Made by a program: the position numbers and the translations under genes. The notes below the pieces were generated by a model, which was given only the letters and a program-made list of their open reading frames with translations, was not told the DNA's origin and did not search any database. From the NCBI GenBank assembly GCA_946221045.1, contig CAMIIY010000002.1, positions 1-18,129 of the forward strand: DNA of 18,129 bases. The letters run 5' to 3'. The stretch's first letter is position 1. Each line of letters begins with the position of its first letter. This document shows positions 10,063 to 17,454 of the stretch, in pieces. The DNA comes from an uncultured Oceanospirillaceae bacterium (GTDB lineage: Bacteria; Pseudomonadota; Gammaproteobacteria; Pseudomonadales; Balneatricaceae).

Positions 10063-11885
10063 TGTGTGGAATTGTGGGTGCGGTTGCCGCACGCCCTGTT
10101 CAGGATATTCTGCTTGAAGGCCTGCGTCGGCTGGAGTATCGGGGTTATGACTCAGCCGGGGTAGCGATTGCTGCCGAAGGTGTTATCAGTCGCTGTCGCC
10201 GGATTGGCAAAGTTCAGTCATTGGCTGATGCTCTGCATGATGCTCCTTTGCCGGGTCAGAGTGGTATTGCGCATACGCGCTGGGCGACCCATGGTGTACC
10301 CAGTGAAGCCAACGCACATCCACACATGTCAGCGGATCAGCTGGCAGTGGTGCATAACGGTATTATCGAAAACTATGAAGTCCTGAAACAGGACTTGCAG
10401 GCCAAAGGTTATCAATTTAGCTCCGAAACGGATACAGAAGTAATTGCTCACTTACTGGCTGAGACCCTGAAAAAAGAAGCAGATCTCACAACGGCCGTGC
10501 GCTTGGTGACTGCTCAGCTGGAGGGTGCTTATGCGCTGGGTGTAATGCTCAAGTCAGAACCGGACAGGTTAGTAAGTGCTCGCAAAGGTAGTCCTCTGGT
10601 AATCGGTGTGGGTATTGGTGAGCACTTTATTGCCTCCGATCAGCTGGCTCTGCTGCCGGTAACAGACCGGTTTATTTTTCTGGAAGATGGCGATATTGCT
10701 GAATTAACTGCCAGCCAGATTCGCATTCAGGCGGCGGGGGGTGATTGGGTTGAGCGCACGGTCACTCAGTTTGAACATGGTTTAAGCTCCGCTGAAAAGG
10801 GTCCTTACAAGCACTTTATGCTGAAAGAGATCTTTGAACAGCCAACCGTGATTAAAGCCTGCCTCGAGGGTCGTTTGAGTGGGGACCACTTGCTGGAGCA
10901 GGCTTTTGGCAATGGTGCCAATCTGATTTTTGATCAGGTGAAGCAGGTGCAGATTATCGCCTGTGGTACCAGCTATCATGCCGGTCTGGTAGCTAAATAC
11001 TGGATCGAGTCCCTGGTTGGGATTCCCTGCATGGTGGAAGTGGCCAGTGAATATCGTTACCGTCCGGTAGTGATACCGGAAGGTACGCTGTTTCTGACCA
11101 TCTCCCAATCGGGCGAAACAGCGGATACCCTGGCGGCACTGCGTGAAGTCAAAGACCGGGTTTTGGCGTCATTGGTGATTTGTAACGTACCGGGCAGCTC
11201 TCTGGTGCGGGAATCGGATCTGTGCCTGATGACCAATGCGGGTCCTGAAATTGGGGTGGCATCGACCAAGGCCTTTACCACCCAGTTGGTTGCACTGATG
11301 CTGGTGACTATTGCTTTGGGGCGTCGTTATGGCATGAACAAAAGCACCGAGGCTCAACTGGTGCAGGGTCTGCGTGATCTGCCGGGTCAGGTCAGTGAAG
11401 CGTTGGCGCTGGATGCGTCAATTCAGACCATGGCTCAGGCTTTTGCTGAAAAGCAGCACACCCTGTTTCTTGGGCGCGGCACATTGTATCCGGTGGCCAT
11501 GGAGGGGGCGCTTAAACTCAAAGAGATCTCCTATATTCATGCAGAAGCCTACCCGGCTGGCGAGCTGAAACATGGCCCACTGGCACTGGTGGATAAAGAG
11601 ATGCCAGTTGTTACTGTAGCGCCGGAAAACGAGATGCTGGATAAGCTCAAGTCCAACCTGCAGGAAGTGCGGGCCCGTGGTGGTGAGCTGTTTGTCTTTG
11701 CCGGCTCGGCACAACTTAAAGCAGAAGAAGGCGTGCATGTGGTGACCATGCCAACCTGTAATGAGTTGCTACAGCCGGTACTCTATACCATTCCATTGCA
11801 GCTGCTTTCTTACCATGTGGCGGTTTTGAAAGGCACCGATGTGGATCAGCCACGCAATCTGGCCAAGTCGGTTACAGTCGAATAA
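10062..11885 (+). CDS. glmS: Glutamine-fructose-6-phosphate aminotransferase
   Basis: GlmS (607 residues) converts fructose-6-phosphate and glutamine to glucosamine-6-phosphate, the first step of amino-sugar synthesis. The class II amidotransferase domain starts MCGIVGAV, with Cys2 the N-terminal nucleophile after Met removal, and has RWATHG and HNGIIENY. Two SIS domains follow, with [17 protein letters not shown], and the C-terminal sugar-binding region [15 protein letters not shown]. It ends [15 protein letters not shown], the conserved tail whose codons form the TnsD recognition site of Tn7. An AAGGAGA ribosome binding site lies in the end of glmU. No glmS ribozyme or complete terminator is seen downstream; the expected terminator position is where accessory DNA begins. 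Confidence 0.98.
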   Translation: MCGIVGAVAARPVQDILLEGLRRLEYRGYDSAGVAIAAEGVISRCRRIGKVQSLADALHDAPLPGQSGIAHTRWATHGVPSEANAHPHMSADQLAVVHNGIIENYEVLKQDLQAKGYQFSSETDTEVIAHLLAETLKKEADLTTAVRLVTAQLEGAYALGVMLKSEPDRLVSARKGSPLVIGVGIGEHFIASDQLALLPVTDRFIFLEDGDIAELTASQIRIQAAGGDWVERTVTQFEHGLSSAEKGPYKHFMLKEIFEQPTVIKACLEGRLSGDHLLEQAFGNGANLIFDQVKQVQIIACGTSYHAGLVAKYWIESLVGIPCMVEVASEYRYRPVVIPEGTLFLTISQSGETADTLAALREVKDRVLASLVICNVPGSSLVRESDLCLMTNAGPEIGVASTKAFTTQLVALMLVTIALGRRYGMNKSTEAQLVQGLRDLPGQVSEALALDASIQTMAQAFAEKQHTLFLGRGTLYPVAMEGALKLKEISYIHAEAYPAGELKHGPLALVDKEMPVVTVAPENEMLDKLKSNLQEVRARGGELFVFAGSAQLKAEEGVHVVTMPTCNELLQPVLYTIPLQLLSYHVAVLKGTDVDQPRNLAKSVTVE

Positions 11886-11907
11886 TAGATGATAAAAAAG
11901 CGGTCTC
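11850..11907 (+). other. attTn7 site (glmS 3' end and insertion point)
   Basis: The last codons of glmS ([12 protein letters not shown]) and the next 22 bases correspond to the TnsD-recognised attachment region. Tn7 inserts about 21-25 bp past the glmS stop in E. coli. Here a TGT terminus begins at 11908, making GTCTC (11903-11907) the predicted five-base target duplication. AAAAAAGCGGTC just before it looks like the left arm of a glmS terminator that has lost its right arm. Confidence 0.7.
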
Positions 11908-11990
11908 TGTATTTGGTTATAAAAAAGTCGTACTTTGTACAAAAAAGTCTTAATTTACGGTTGGTATGAAAATAATAAAGTCGTAATTTT
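11908..11990 (+). mobile_element. Putative Tn7-like transposon end at attTn7
   Basis: The segment starts TGTATTTGG at almost the Tn7 insertion coordinate and holds three same-orientation repeats, resembling the TnsB-binding array of a glmS-proximal Tn7-like end. Base composition becomes clearly more AT-rich from here. The far end and any tnsABCD genes are not in the window, so family assignment rests on position, the TGT terminus and repeat layout only. The element may be a decayed island. Confidence 0.6.
11924..11989 (+). repeat. Three direct repeats, consensus AAAGTCKTAMTTT
   Basis: The copies are AAAGTCGTACTTT (11924-11936), AAAGTCTTAATTT (11944-11956) and AAAGTCGTAATTT (11977-11989). The first two are 20 bp apart and also share the preceding TAYAAA; the third is 33 bp further on. 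They are most simply TnsB sites. The GTCGTAA core also resembles the GTTGTAA core of E. coli Ter sites, so binding by the adjacent Tus-like protein is an alternative. Confidence 0.75.
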
Positions 11991-12017
11991 CTATGACAAA
12001 GACCGCCCTCGTGATCG

Positions 12018-12064
12018 CAAAGAATAAAGCCTTTCGAATTCTTTAAGACATTCTTTATTCTTTG
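12018..12064. repeat. 12-bp perfect inverted repeat upstream of the Tus-like gene
   Basis: CAAAGAATAAAG (12018-12029) and CTTTATTCTTTG (12053-12064) are exact reverse complements with a 23-base spacer. The right arm ends 20 bases before the ATG at 12085. It could be an operator or an mRNA leader hairpin. There is no T-run suggesting a terminator. Confidence 0.65.
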
Positions 12065-12084
12065 TGAAAGGAAAGTTTCAAATA

Positions 12085-13017
12085 ATGACTTTCAAGAAAG
12101 GTAAAGCGTTTCCCTCGGAGCAAGAAGTACTGAGGCTTTATCGCGAGATTGAGGGGAAGATATCCCACTTCAATCAAATTTGGCCTAAATATGTAGTTGA
12201 GGCTTATGCTTATGAGCTGCCGTACTACGATTATTCCGGTTCGGATTCAGAGCTGGTTGTACCAAATGAGCTTGCCCCTACCAAGTCATACATAGGCGAT
12301 GATGCAGTTATGCAAATGAAAGTTGCCTTATCAAAGTTTACGAAAGAGCGAGAATCACAACATTCCAACAATGTATTCAAATTACCAAGTATCGCTATAG
12401 TTGATTCTTTATGTGAATTGAAGCCTCTGATAGACGACATAAATGAGACGAAATTAGCTCTACAGGAAACAATCGGTGTTTACTCTCCTGCAGGTAGAAA
12501 TAAATTCACAAATAGATTTTTCCCTGATCAAGTGATGCTGCAAGTGTATAGGAAAATTCATTATTTTGATTTCGGTGTTAAAAGGCTGGTCTTTTCTTGG
12601 ACCGGTAAGGCGGTTTCGTATAAAAAGTTGACTGTAGAAAAAGCCGTAAACTATGTTGAAAACTACTACTCTAGATTGAATACTAGCTTGAGTGATTCAG
12701 AATCAGATGCAATCAAAAAAGCTATTAAGTTTGAGATTGAAGCAAATGGGCATAGAGAGCTTAGGCTTAGAAGAGAATTGGCACCGAAGCTCAGTTTAAA
12801 AGCAATTCCAGAAAACCCTACAGATCCGTCTATTTGGGGAGCGAGAGGATTGAAGAATAGCTCAATACCTATGTTTGTAGTTAAGTCAGAATCAGGCCCC
12901 GCCGTTATTCCTCCCAAAAAATTCAGTGTGTTAGATAATAAGGATATACGTACTAAAAGATCCTCTCTTGTACCGATTGATCCACGACTAGGTCTTTACT
13001 GGGTTGATGAAAAGTAA
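12085..13017 (+). CDS. Tus-like DNA replication terminus site-binding protein
   Basis: The 310-residue product aligns over its whole length with E. coli Tus (309 residues, compared from memory). Matching blocks are YREIE near residue 20, YIGDDA (69-74; Tus HLGNDA), LPSI (100-103; LPGV), the INETK helix, R-KFTNRFFP and the following YR (138-157), LVFSWTGK (168-175; LRFGWANK) and the end PRLGLYWVD (PRLHLYVAD). Tus binds Ter DNA and stops replication forks from one side. Residues used by E. coli Tus for the fork lock and DNA contact differ here (see findings), so activity is not assured. ATG 12085 is preferred because AAGGA lies upstream; a GTG at 12064 lacks a ribosome binding site. The gene is AT-rich, lies alone just inside the attTn7 junction, and is likely transferred DNA. 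Confidence 0.75.
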   Translation: MTFKKGKAFPSEQEVLRLYREIEGKISHFNQIWPKYVVEAYAYELPYYDYSGSDSELVVPNELAPTKSYIGDDAVMQMKVALSKFTKERESQHSNNVFKLPSIAIVDSLCELKPLIDDINETKLALQETIGVYSPAGRNKFTNRFFPDQVMLQVYRKIHYFDFGVKRLVFSWTGKAVSYKKLTVEKAVNYVENYYSRLNTSLSDSESDAIKKAIKFEIEANGHRELRLRRELAPKLSLKAIPENPTDPSIWGARGLKNSSIPMFVVKSESGPAVIPPKKFSVLDNKDIRTKRSSLVPIDPRLGLYWVDEK

Positions 13018-13400
13018 GTCTATTCGATACGTCCTAGCCTACAATTAGCAATTCTTTGACTAAATGGTCACTGGTTTAGATTCTGTAGTAGGCCAGACCA
13101 GCTGAATGGTTTTGGTAAACAACTAATTTCCGGTCAGATTAGGTATAAGAAAACAGCCCAGGTAGGCAGCTTGTTAGGTGTCTGGCGATTATGCAGGCAC
13201 CGGATATTCGAAACGTTTATGACTACGCTGGCATAGTCATTTTACGGACTAATCGTTCAAGAATTATTTAACCATAATATTGTCGTTTGACAGGTTTTTC
13301 CCCCTTCCAGACTTCGAGTCTAATTTATCAATGCCCGGTATCCTGCCAGCATCTGGGTAGGGATATTTATATTTGTCTATAAAACCTCTTGGCTTAACCC
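13018..13400. other. Long gap without a clear gene
   Basis: This stretch between the Tus-like gene and the copper promoter has no plus-strand gene. It holds a 7-bp perfect inverted repeat, ATGACTA (13219-13225) with TAGTCAT (13234-13240), and the 3' part of a 57-codon minus-strand frame (13264-13437). No transposon end, tRNA or attC-like site could be recognised. It may be remnant DNA joining two cargo modules. Confidence 0.5.
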
Positions 13401-13437
13401 TTGACCTTACATCGACAGGAAGGTCTACCCTGATCAC
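13264..13437 (-). CDS. Possible small minus-strand ORF, or gene remnant
   Basis: A GTG-started frame of 57 codons reads MIRVDLPVDVRSRVKPRGF and continues with the Tyr/Pro-rich KYKYPYPDAGRIPGIDKL, ending NLSNDNIMVK. The composition looks protein-like, but an open frame of this length can occur by chance. No ribosome binding site is evident and its 5' part overlaps the copper-responsive promoter dyad on the other strand. I do not recognise a family. It could be the tail of a disrupted gene. Confidence 0.25.
   Translation of the reverse strand: MIRVDLPVDVRSRVKPRGFIDKYKYPYPDAGRIPGIDKLDSKSGRGKNLSNDNIMVK
13401..13431 (+). promoter_or_regulatory. MerR/CueR-type metal-responsive promoter
   Basis: The -35 TTGACC (13401-13406) and -10 TACCCT (13426-13431) are separated by 19 bp, the overlong spacer characteristic of MerR-family activated promoters. 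The dyad ACCTT (13404-13408) with AAGGT (13420-13424) lies between them, matching known CueR operators such as that of copA. It sits 64 bp upstream of the Cu ATPase start. No merR/cueR gene is in the window, so the activator acts in trans. Confidence 0.85.
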
Positions 13438-13495
13438 AGAAATGCTCTTTTTAAATTTCTATTGAGCGATTTACAGTGCCTTATAGGTGATCAGG

Positions 13496-15742
13496 ATGAG
13501 TTCCAATAGCCCAAACATAGAGAAAACCCTGCTAATAGATGGTGCCGGTTGCGCTAGTTGTGTAGGAAAGATAGAAGGTGCATTGTTAGAAGTAACTGGC
13601 GTACAGAAAGCATCGATGAACTTTGCTCAACGAACAGTGCTTGTGACGGGTGATGTGGTTGATCATGATTTGATCCGAGCTGTTGAAAGTGTGGGTTATC
13701 AAGCCAGTTTCGTTGATGAAAATGATCAAGACTTACTGGATGAGAAAGAAAAGTCTGAAGCAGTCTACTACAGCCGCTTGATGCGAGAGATGACGATTGC
13801 CCTCTCTTTGGGCGTTCCCCTAATGATCTATGGGCTGTTTATTGGTGAGATGACTGTATCCACCAATATGGAACGTATTGCTTGGGCCATTGTTGGCCTT
13901 CTCACATTAGGAATCATGTATTTTTCAGGACGCCATTTTTATATAGGTGCCTGGAAGTCTTTTCAAAATCACAGTGCCAATATGGATACCCTCATCGCAT
14001 TAGGTACTGGTACCGCTTGGATCTATTCCATGGTGGTTGTATTTGCCCCGGATGCAGTCCCTCTGATGGCAAGACATGTCTACTTTGAAGCCACTGCAAT
14101 GATTATTGGTTTAATCGATCTAGGTTTAGCCCTTGAGATAAAGGCGCGTGGCAGGACTTCAGAAGCGATCAAGCGCTTGATAGGCCTGCAGCCAAAGAAT
14201 GCGCGAGTCATTAGAGATGGTGAAGAGATTGATATTCCCATTGAGGATGTTGCCCTGGATGACCAATTAAGAATCCGCCCTGGAGAAAAAATCCCTGTTG
14301 ACGGTATTGTTATTGAGGGTAGTACCTCTGTGGATGAATCCATGTTGACGGGTGAACCCATGCCTGTTGAGAAAGCAGCCGGAGATGAAGTTGTTGCAGG
14401 TACCATCAATAAATCTGGAACGGTGATATTCAAAGCAACACGTGTAGGTAAAGATACTGCACTGGCACAAATTATTGAGATGGTTAAACGGGCGCAAAAT
14501 TCTAAGCCATCCATCGGTCGTTTAGCTGATGTCATATCGGGCTATTTTGTTCCAGTTGTGATGATCATAGCCATTCTCAGTGCATTAGCCTGGTTAAATT
14601 TTGGTCCTGCTCCCGCCGTGGCCTTCGCTATTGTGTCAGCAACTACAGTTCTGATTATTGCATGCCCCTGTGCGTTGGGATTGGCAACACCCATGTCGGT
14701 AATGGTGGGTGTGGGTAAAGCGGCTGAAGCAGGCGTGTTGATCCGCAACGGCGAGGCCTTACAGACGGCCTCTCAAATCAGCGCCATGATTCTGGATAAA
14801 ACAGGCACCATAACTGAGGGTAGCCCTCAGGTTACAGAGATCCAGTTGACCGGTAATCATAAAGAGGAAGAGATTCTTCGCTTAGCGGCAAGTTTAGAGT
14901 CTGGTTCGGAACATCCCTTAGCGCTTTCTATAGTGGAATCAGCCAAAGCCCAAGGTTTTACCCTTTCTAAAGTGACGAACTTTAACGCGATTGCTGGACA
15001 TGGCGTGGAAGGTGAAGTGGATGGAAGCACCCTGTTATTTGGTAATGAAAAGTTGATGGAAGAACGGTCCATTTCTATCAACCATCACATCGCTGATGCG
15101 CAGCGTATGGCATCAGAAGCACAGACCCCTATGTACTTGGCTATCAATGGACAGCTTGCTGCGATTATTGCAGTTTCTGATCCGATCAAAAAAGACTCGG
15201 TAGAGGCAGTCAAACGGCTACAAGCAAATGGCATACGTGTCGTAATGCTTACCGGTGATAACCGAGCAACAGCTAAGGCAGTTGCAGAAAAAGTAGGTAT
15301 TACAGAGTTTGTTGCAGAAGTCTTGCCTGAGGATAAATCCAACAAGGTTGAAGAGCTTCAGGCCCAAGGTGAGATCGTAGGTATGACTGGAGACGGTATC
15401 AATGATGCGCCTGCCTTGGCTCAGGCCAATGTCGGATTTGCCATTGGTACAGGCACTGATGTGGCGATTGAAAGTGCTGACATAACCCTGATGCGTGGCT
15501 CATTGCATGGGTTGGCTGATGCCATAGCTATCAGTAAAGCGACATTACGCAATATTAAGCAGAATTTGTTTGGTGCGTTTATTTACAACGTTGCGGGTAT
15601 CCCATTTGCAGCAGGGGTTCTGTATCCATTCTTTGGGCTACTGCTGAGCCCGGTCATTGCCGGGGCAGCTATGGCTTTCTCTTCGCTCACGGTGGTGAGT
15701 AATGCCAACCGTTTACGTTTGTTTAAAGCATCAGAGCATTAA
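13496..15742 (+). CDS. copA: P1B-1 type Cu(+)-translocating ATPase (CopA-like)
   Basis: This 748-residue inner-membrane pump exports cuprous (possibly silver) ions from the cytoplasm. One N-terminal heavy-metal domain carries GAGCASC (Cys19, Cys22). Eight membrane helices are expected; the sixth carries the CPC motif (Cys390-Pro-Cys392) that binds the metal in transit. TGEP, the phosphorylation site DKTGT (Asp434), the HP motif (His473-Pro474) and [10 protein letters not shown] are intact. Near the C-terminus YN in helix 7 and MAFSS in helix 8 define the Cu(+) P1B-1 subgroup. ATG 13496 follows AGGTGA by five bases and is preferred over a GTG three codons earlier. It leads the copper operon, under the CueR-type promoter. 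Confidence 0.93.
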   Translation: MSSNSPNIEKTLLIDGAGCASCVGKIEGALLEVTGVQKASMNFAQRTVLVTGDVVDHDLIRAVESVGYQASFVDENDQDLLDEKEKSEAVYYSRLMREMTIALSLGVPLMIYGLFIGEMTVSTNMERIAWAIVGLLTLGIMYFSGRHFYIGAWKSFQNHSANMDTLIALGTGTAWIYSMVVVFAPDAVPLMARHVYFEATAMIIGLIDLGLALEIKARGRTSEAIKRLIGLQPKNARVIRDGEEIDIPIEDVALDDQLRIRPGEKIPVDGIVIEGSTSVDESMLTGEPMPVEKAAGDEVVAGTINKSGTVIFKATRVGKDTALAQIIEMVKRAQNSKPSIGRLADVISGYFVPVVMIIAILSALAWLNFGPAPAVAFAIVSATTVLIIACPCALGLATPMSVMVGVGKAAEAGVLIRNGEALQTASQISAMILDKTGTITEGSPQVTEIQLTGNHKEEEILRLAASLESGSEHPLALSIVESAKAQGFTLSKVTNFNAIAGHGVEGEVDGSTLLFGNEKLMEERSISINHHIADAQRMASEAQTPMYLAINGQLAAIIAVSDPIKKDSVEAVKRLQANGIRVVMLTGDNRATAKAVAEKVGITEFVAEVLPEDKSNKVEELQAQGEIVGMTGDGINDAPALAQANVGFAIGTGTDVAIESADITLMRGSLHGLADAIAISKATLRNIKQNLFGAFIYNVAGIPFAAGVLYPFFGLLLSPVIAGAAMAFSSLTVVSNANRLRLFKASEH

Positions 15743-15759
15743 TCAGGGAGGCGAGCACC

Positions 15760-16128
15760 ATGTTGATCGTTAATTTATTTGGTTTCGTATTAATCGGCTT
15801 AATCATCTGGTGGTTTTGGCTTTATAAATCAGGTACTACAGCAGTAACCAAAGGCACCGTCCCCATAATCGTTGAGAACGGGGTATACAGCCCAGCACAG
15901 GTTCGTGTAGAGGCAGGCGAACCCATTATTCTCAGTTTTGTTCGTAAAGACAGCTCGCCTTGCTCGGCCATTGTACAGTTTGATGAGTTAGGGCTCAGCG
16001 AAGAGCTCCCCTTAAACAAAGCGCGAGAGATAAAGTTTGAGTCTTTAACACCCGGTAAATACGCATTTTCATGTCAGATGCAGATGTACCGGGGTGAATT
16101 GATTGTGGAGGGACAGAGCAATGAGTAA
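15760..16128 (+). CDS. Membrane-anchored cupredoxin-domain protein
   Basis: This 122-residue protein has one N-terminal membrane helix (about residues 2-22, LIVNLFGFVLIGLIIWWFW) and a cupredoxin-like beta domain (about 34-117). The domain probably faces the periplasm and binds copper released by or destined for the ATPase. Likely ligands are Cys68 in SSPCSAIVQF and Cys105/Met107/Met109 in FSCQMQMYRG. A Cys takes the place where plastocyanin-type proteins use a His, as in related EfeO-type cupredoxin domains. The ATG follows GGGAGG. It is 17 bp after copA and overlaps the next gene by 8 bp, so translation is coupled. A role as a copper chaperone is inferred. Confidence 0.8.
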   Translation: MLIVNLFGFVLIGLIIWWFWLYKSGTTAVTKGTVPIIVENGVYSPAQVRVEAGEPIILSFVRKDSSPCSAIVQFDELGLSEELPLNKAREIKFESLTPGKYAFSCQMQMYRGELIVEGQSNE

Positions 16129-16477
16129 GAAATCTTCATTTTGGTGTTCTAAAAGCGGATTTGCTGCATTACTGATGATTGCTGTTGCAGGCTATTTTCT
16201 GTTAGTTGAGCACGCAGAGCATGTTTTCCCTTTTCTGCCCTATCTGTTCTTACTGATGTGCCCATTGATGCACTTGTTTATGCATGGCAATCATAATCAC
16301 GGGGGGCATAAGCACGACTCTAAGCAGGAGGAAGAGTCTAGCCCTTCTCCAGAACATAGGCATGAGAACTTTGTCGAACAGACTGAGCAAAACGATGCTT
16401 ACCGGGAAGGTTACATTGAGGGTTTAAAAGCGGCGAGAGAAGAAGCCAATCAAAAGGAGAACAAACATGAGCAATGA
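16121..16477 (+). CDS. DUF2933-type His-rich membrane protein
   Basis: This 118-residue protein has a Cys near its start, two hydrophobic stretches (about residues 12-27 and 33-50), then a Met/His-rich tract MCPLMHLFMHGNHNHGGHKH and an acidic, charged tail. The pattern matches DUF2933 proteins found in copper and silver resistance clusters. The function is not established; the Met/His tract suggests metal binding. ATG 16121 follows GGAGGGA and is chosen over an in-frame GTG at 16103. It overlaps both neighbours (8 and 11 bp), a sign of tight co-translation. Confidence 0.75.
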   Translation: MSKKSSFWCSKSGFAALLMIAVAGYFLLVEHAEHVFPFLPYLFLLMCPLMHLFMHGNHNHGGHKHDSKQEEESSPSPEHRHENFVEQTEQNDAYREGYIEGLKAAREEANQKENKHEQ

Positions 16478-17102
16478 TTATGGATTGTGGTCCTTGGTTG
16501 TTATCAACTCTGCTGTTTTTATCTTTTTCGCGTTTAGTTTTATTAAGCCTAAAAGCAAAATGGATTGGCGCAGTCTGGGAGCATTTTCAGCTTTCATCAT
16601 TGCGCTCTTTACAGAGATGTATGGTTTCCCCTTAACAATCTATTTCCTTTCGGGATGGCTGAGTGAAATCTATCCACAAATCGATTTCTATGCTCATGAA
16701 AATGGTCATCTTCTGCATACGTTGTTAGGGTTCGAAGGCGACCCTCATTTTGATCCACTCCACTTGGCGAGCAATGCACTAGTTGTTGTCGGCTTTTTTA
16801 TTTTAGCTTCAGCCTGGAATGTATTGTATCGAGCACAGAAGCAGCACCGTTTAGCGAAAGATGGATGGTATGCGCGGTGTAGACATCCACAATATTTGGC
16901 ATTTGTACTGATCATGTTTGGCTTCTTACTGCAATGGCCAACGATTCCAACCTTGGTGATGTTCCCTGTCTTGGTCTTTGTCTATGTGCGGTTAGCAAAG
17001 TATGAGGAAGGCATCGCTTTAGCCGAATTTGGTGGTGAATATGAAGTATACAAAGGGGCTACACCGAGGTTTATTCCACAAATTGGGAGGGGCGCATCAT
17101 GA
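16467..17102 (+). CDS. Integral membrane methyltransferase-like protein (ICMT/PEMT superfamily)
   Basis: This is a 211-residue polytopic protein with about five or six membrane segments. The C-terminal part has CRHPQYLAFVLIMFGF (from Cys138) and, later, YEEGIALAEFGGEYEVYK. This is the RHPxY...G plus EE...F-xY pattern of isoprenylcysteine carboxyl methyltransferase and phospholipid methyltransferase relatives, where it binds S-adenosylmethionine. A central loop, HENGHLLHTLLGFEGDPHF, is His-rich. Relatives occur in copper clusters like this one, but their substrate is unknown. A ribosome binding site AAAGGAG sits within the upstream gene. It overlaps the next gene by 4 bp (ATGA). Confidence 0.8.
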   Translation: MSNDYGLWSLVVINSAVFIFFAFSFIKPKSKMDWRSLGAFSAFIIALFTEMYGFPLTIYFLSGWLSEIYPQIDFYAHENGHLLHTLLGFEGDPHFDPLHLASNALVVVGFFILASAWNVLYRAQKQHRLAKDGWYARCRHPQYLAFVLIMFGFLLQWPTIPTLVMFPVLVFVYVRLAKYEEGIALAEFGGEYEVYKGATPRFIPQIGRGAS

Positions 17103-17440
17103 AAAAAGAACACCGTTTAGGGGTGTCGGAAACTAATCTTGTAGAGCGGAACCTGAAAGTCCTAAAGGCTACAGACCAACAAGCCTGCTCAGCGGTTGAG
17201 GAGATTGATCAGCTCTATGGCATTGATGAAGTGAGTTTTGATCCGGAAAGCAAGGTATTTATTCTGGCGTATGACGCTACGCGCCTTTGTATTGATAGTT
17301 TAGAAAAAGTGATTCTGAAACATGGCATTGAAATCAGTCATGACTGGTGGTCAAGATTTAAAGAAGGTTATTACCGATATGTGGATCAAAATGTACATGA
17401 TAATCACACCCATAAACCCTGGAGCTGCCATAAAAAATAA
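17099..17440 (+). CDS. Small HMA-like protein with His/Cys tail
   Basis: This 113-residue soluble protein is of unknown function. Residues about 19-78 (NLKVLKATDQQACSAVEEID ... KVILKHGIEI) read as a beta-alpha-beta-beta-alpha-beta pattern like a heavy-metal-associated domain, but the CxxC metal motif is absent. The C-terminal tail, HDNHTHKPWSCHKK, offers three or four His and a Cys for metal binding. It is co-translated with the upstream methyltransferase-like gene through a 4-bp overlap. The family call is a structural impression, not a firm match; a metallochaperone or sensor role is inferred from context. Confidence 0.6.
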   Translation: MKKEHRLGVSETNLVERNLKVLKATDQQACSAVEEIDQLYGIDEVSFDPESKVFILAYDATRLCIDSLEKVILKHGIEISHDWWSRFKEGYYRYVDQNVHDNHTHKPWSCHKK

Positions 17441-17454
17441 TAGTGGAGAGTAAG

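Noticed and set aside
11886..11907. Complete glmS terminator
   Set aside because: Only an A-run and one arm (GCGGTC) are present; no complementary arm with a T-run follows nearby.
12064..12084. GTG start for the Tus-like gene adding seven residues
   Set aside because: No ribosome binding site lies upstream, the GTG overlaps the end of the inverted repeat, and ATG 12085 gives the Tus length.
13175..13190. GTTAGGT in the 13.0-13.4 kb gap, reminiscent of an integron attC core (GTTRRRY)
   Set aside because: No RYYYAAC partner was found within a plausible distance upstream, and no integron gene is present.
15580..15600. TTTACAAC resembling an inverted Ter core inside the Cu ATPase gene (a similar one in atpG near 3698)
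   Set aside because: It is explained by conserved coding (YN and YNK codons) and matches Ter only over a few bases.
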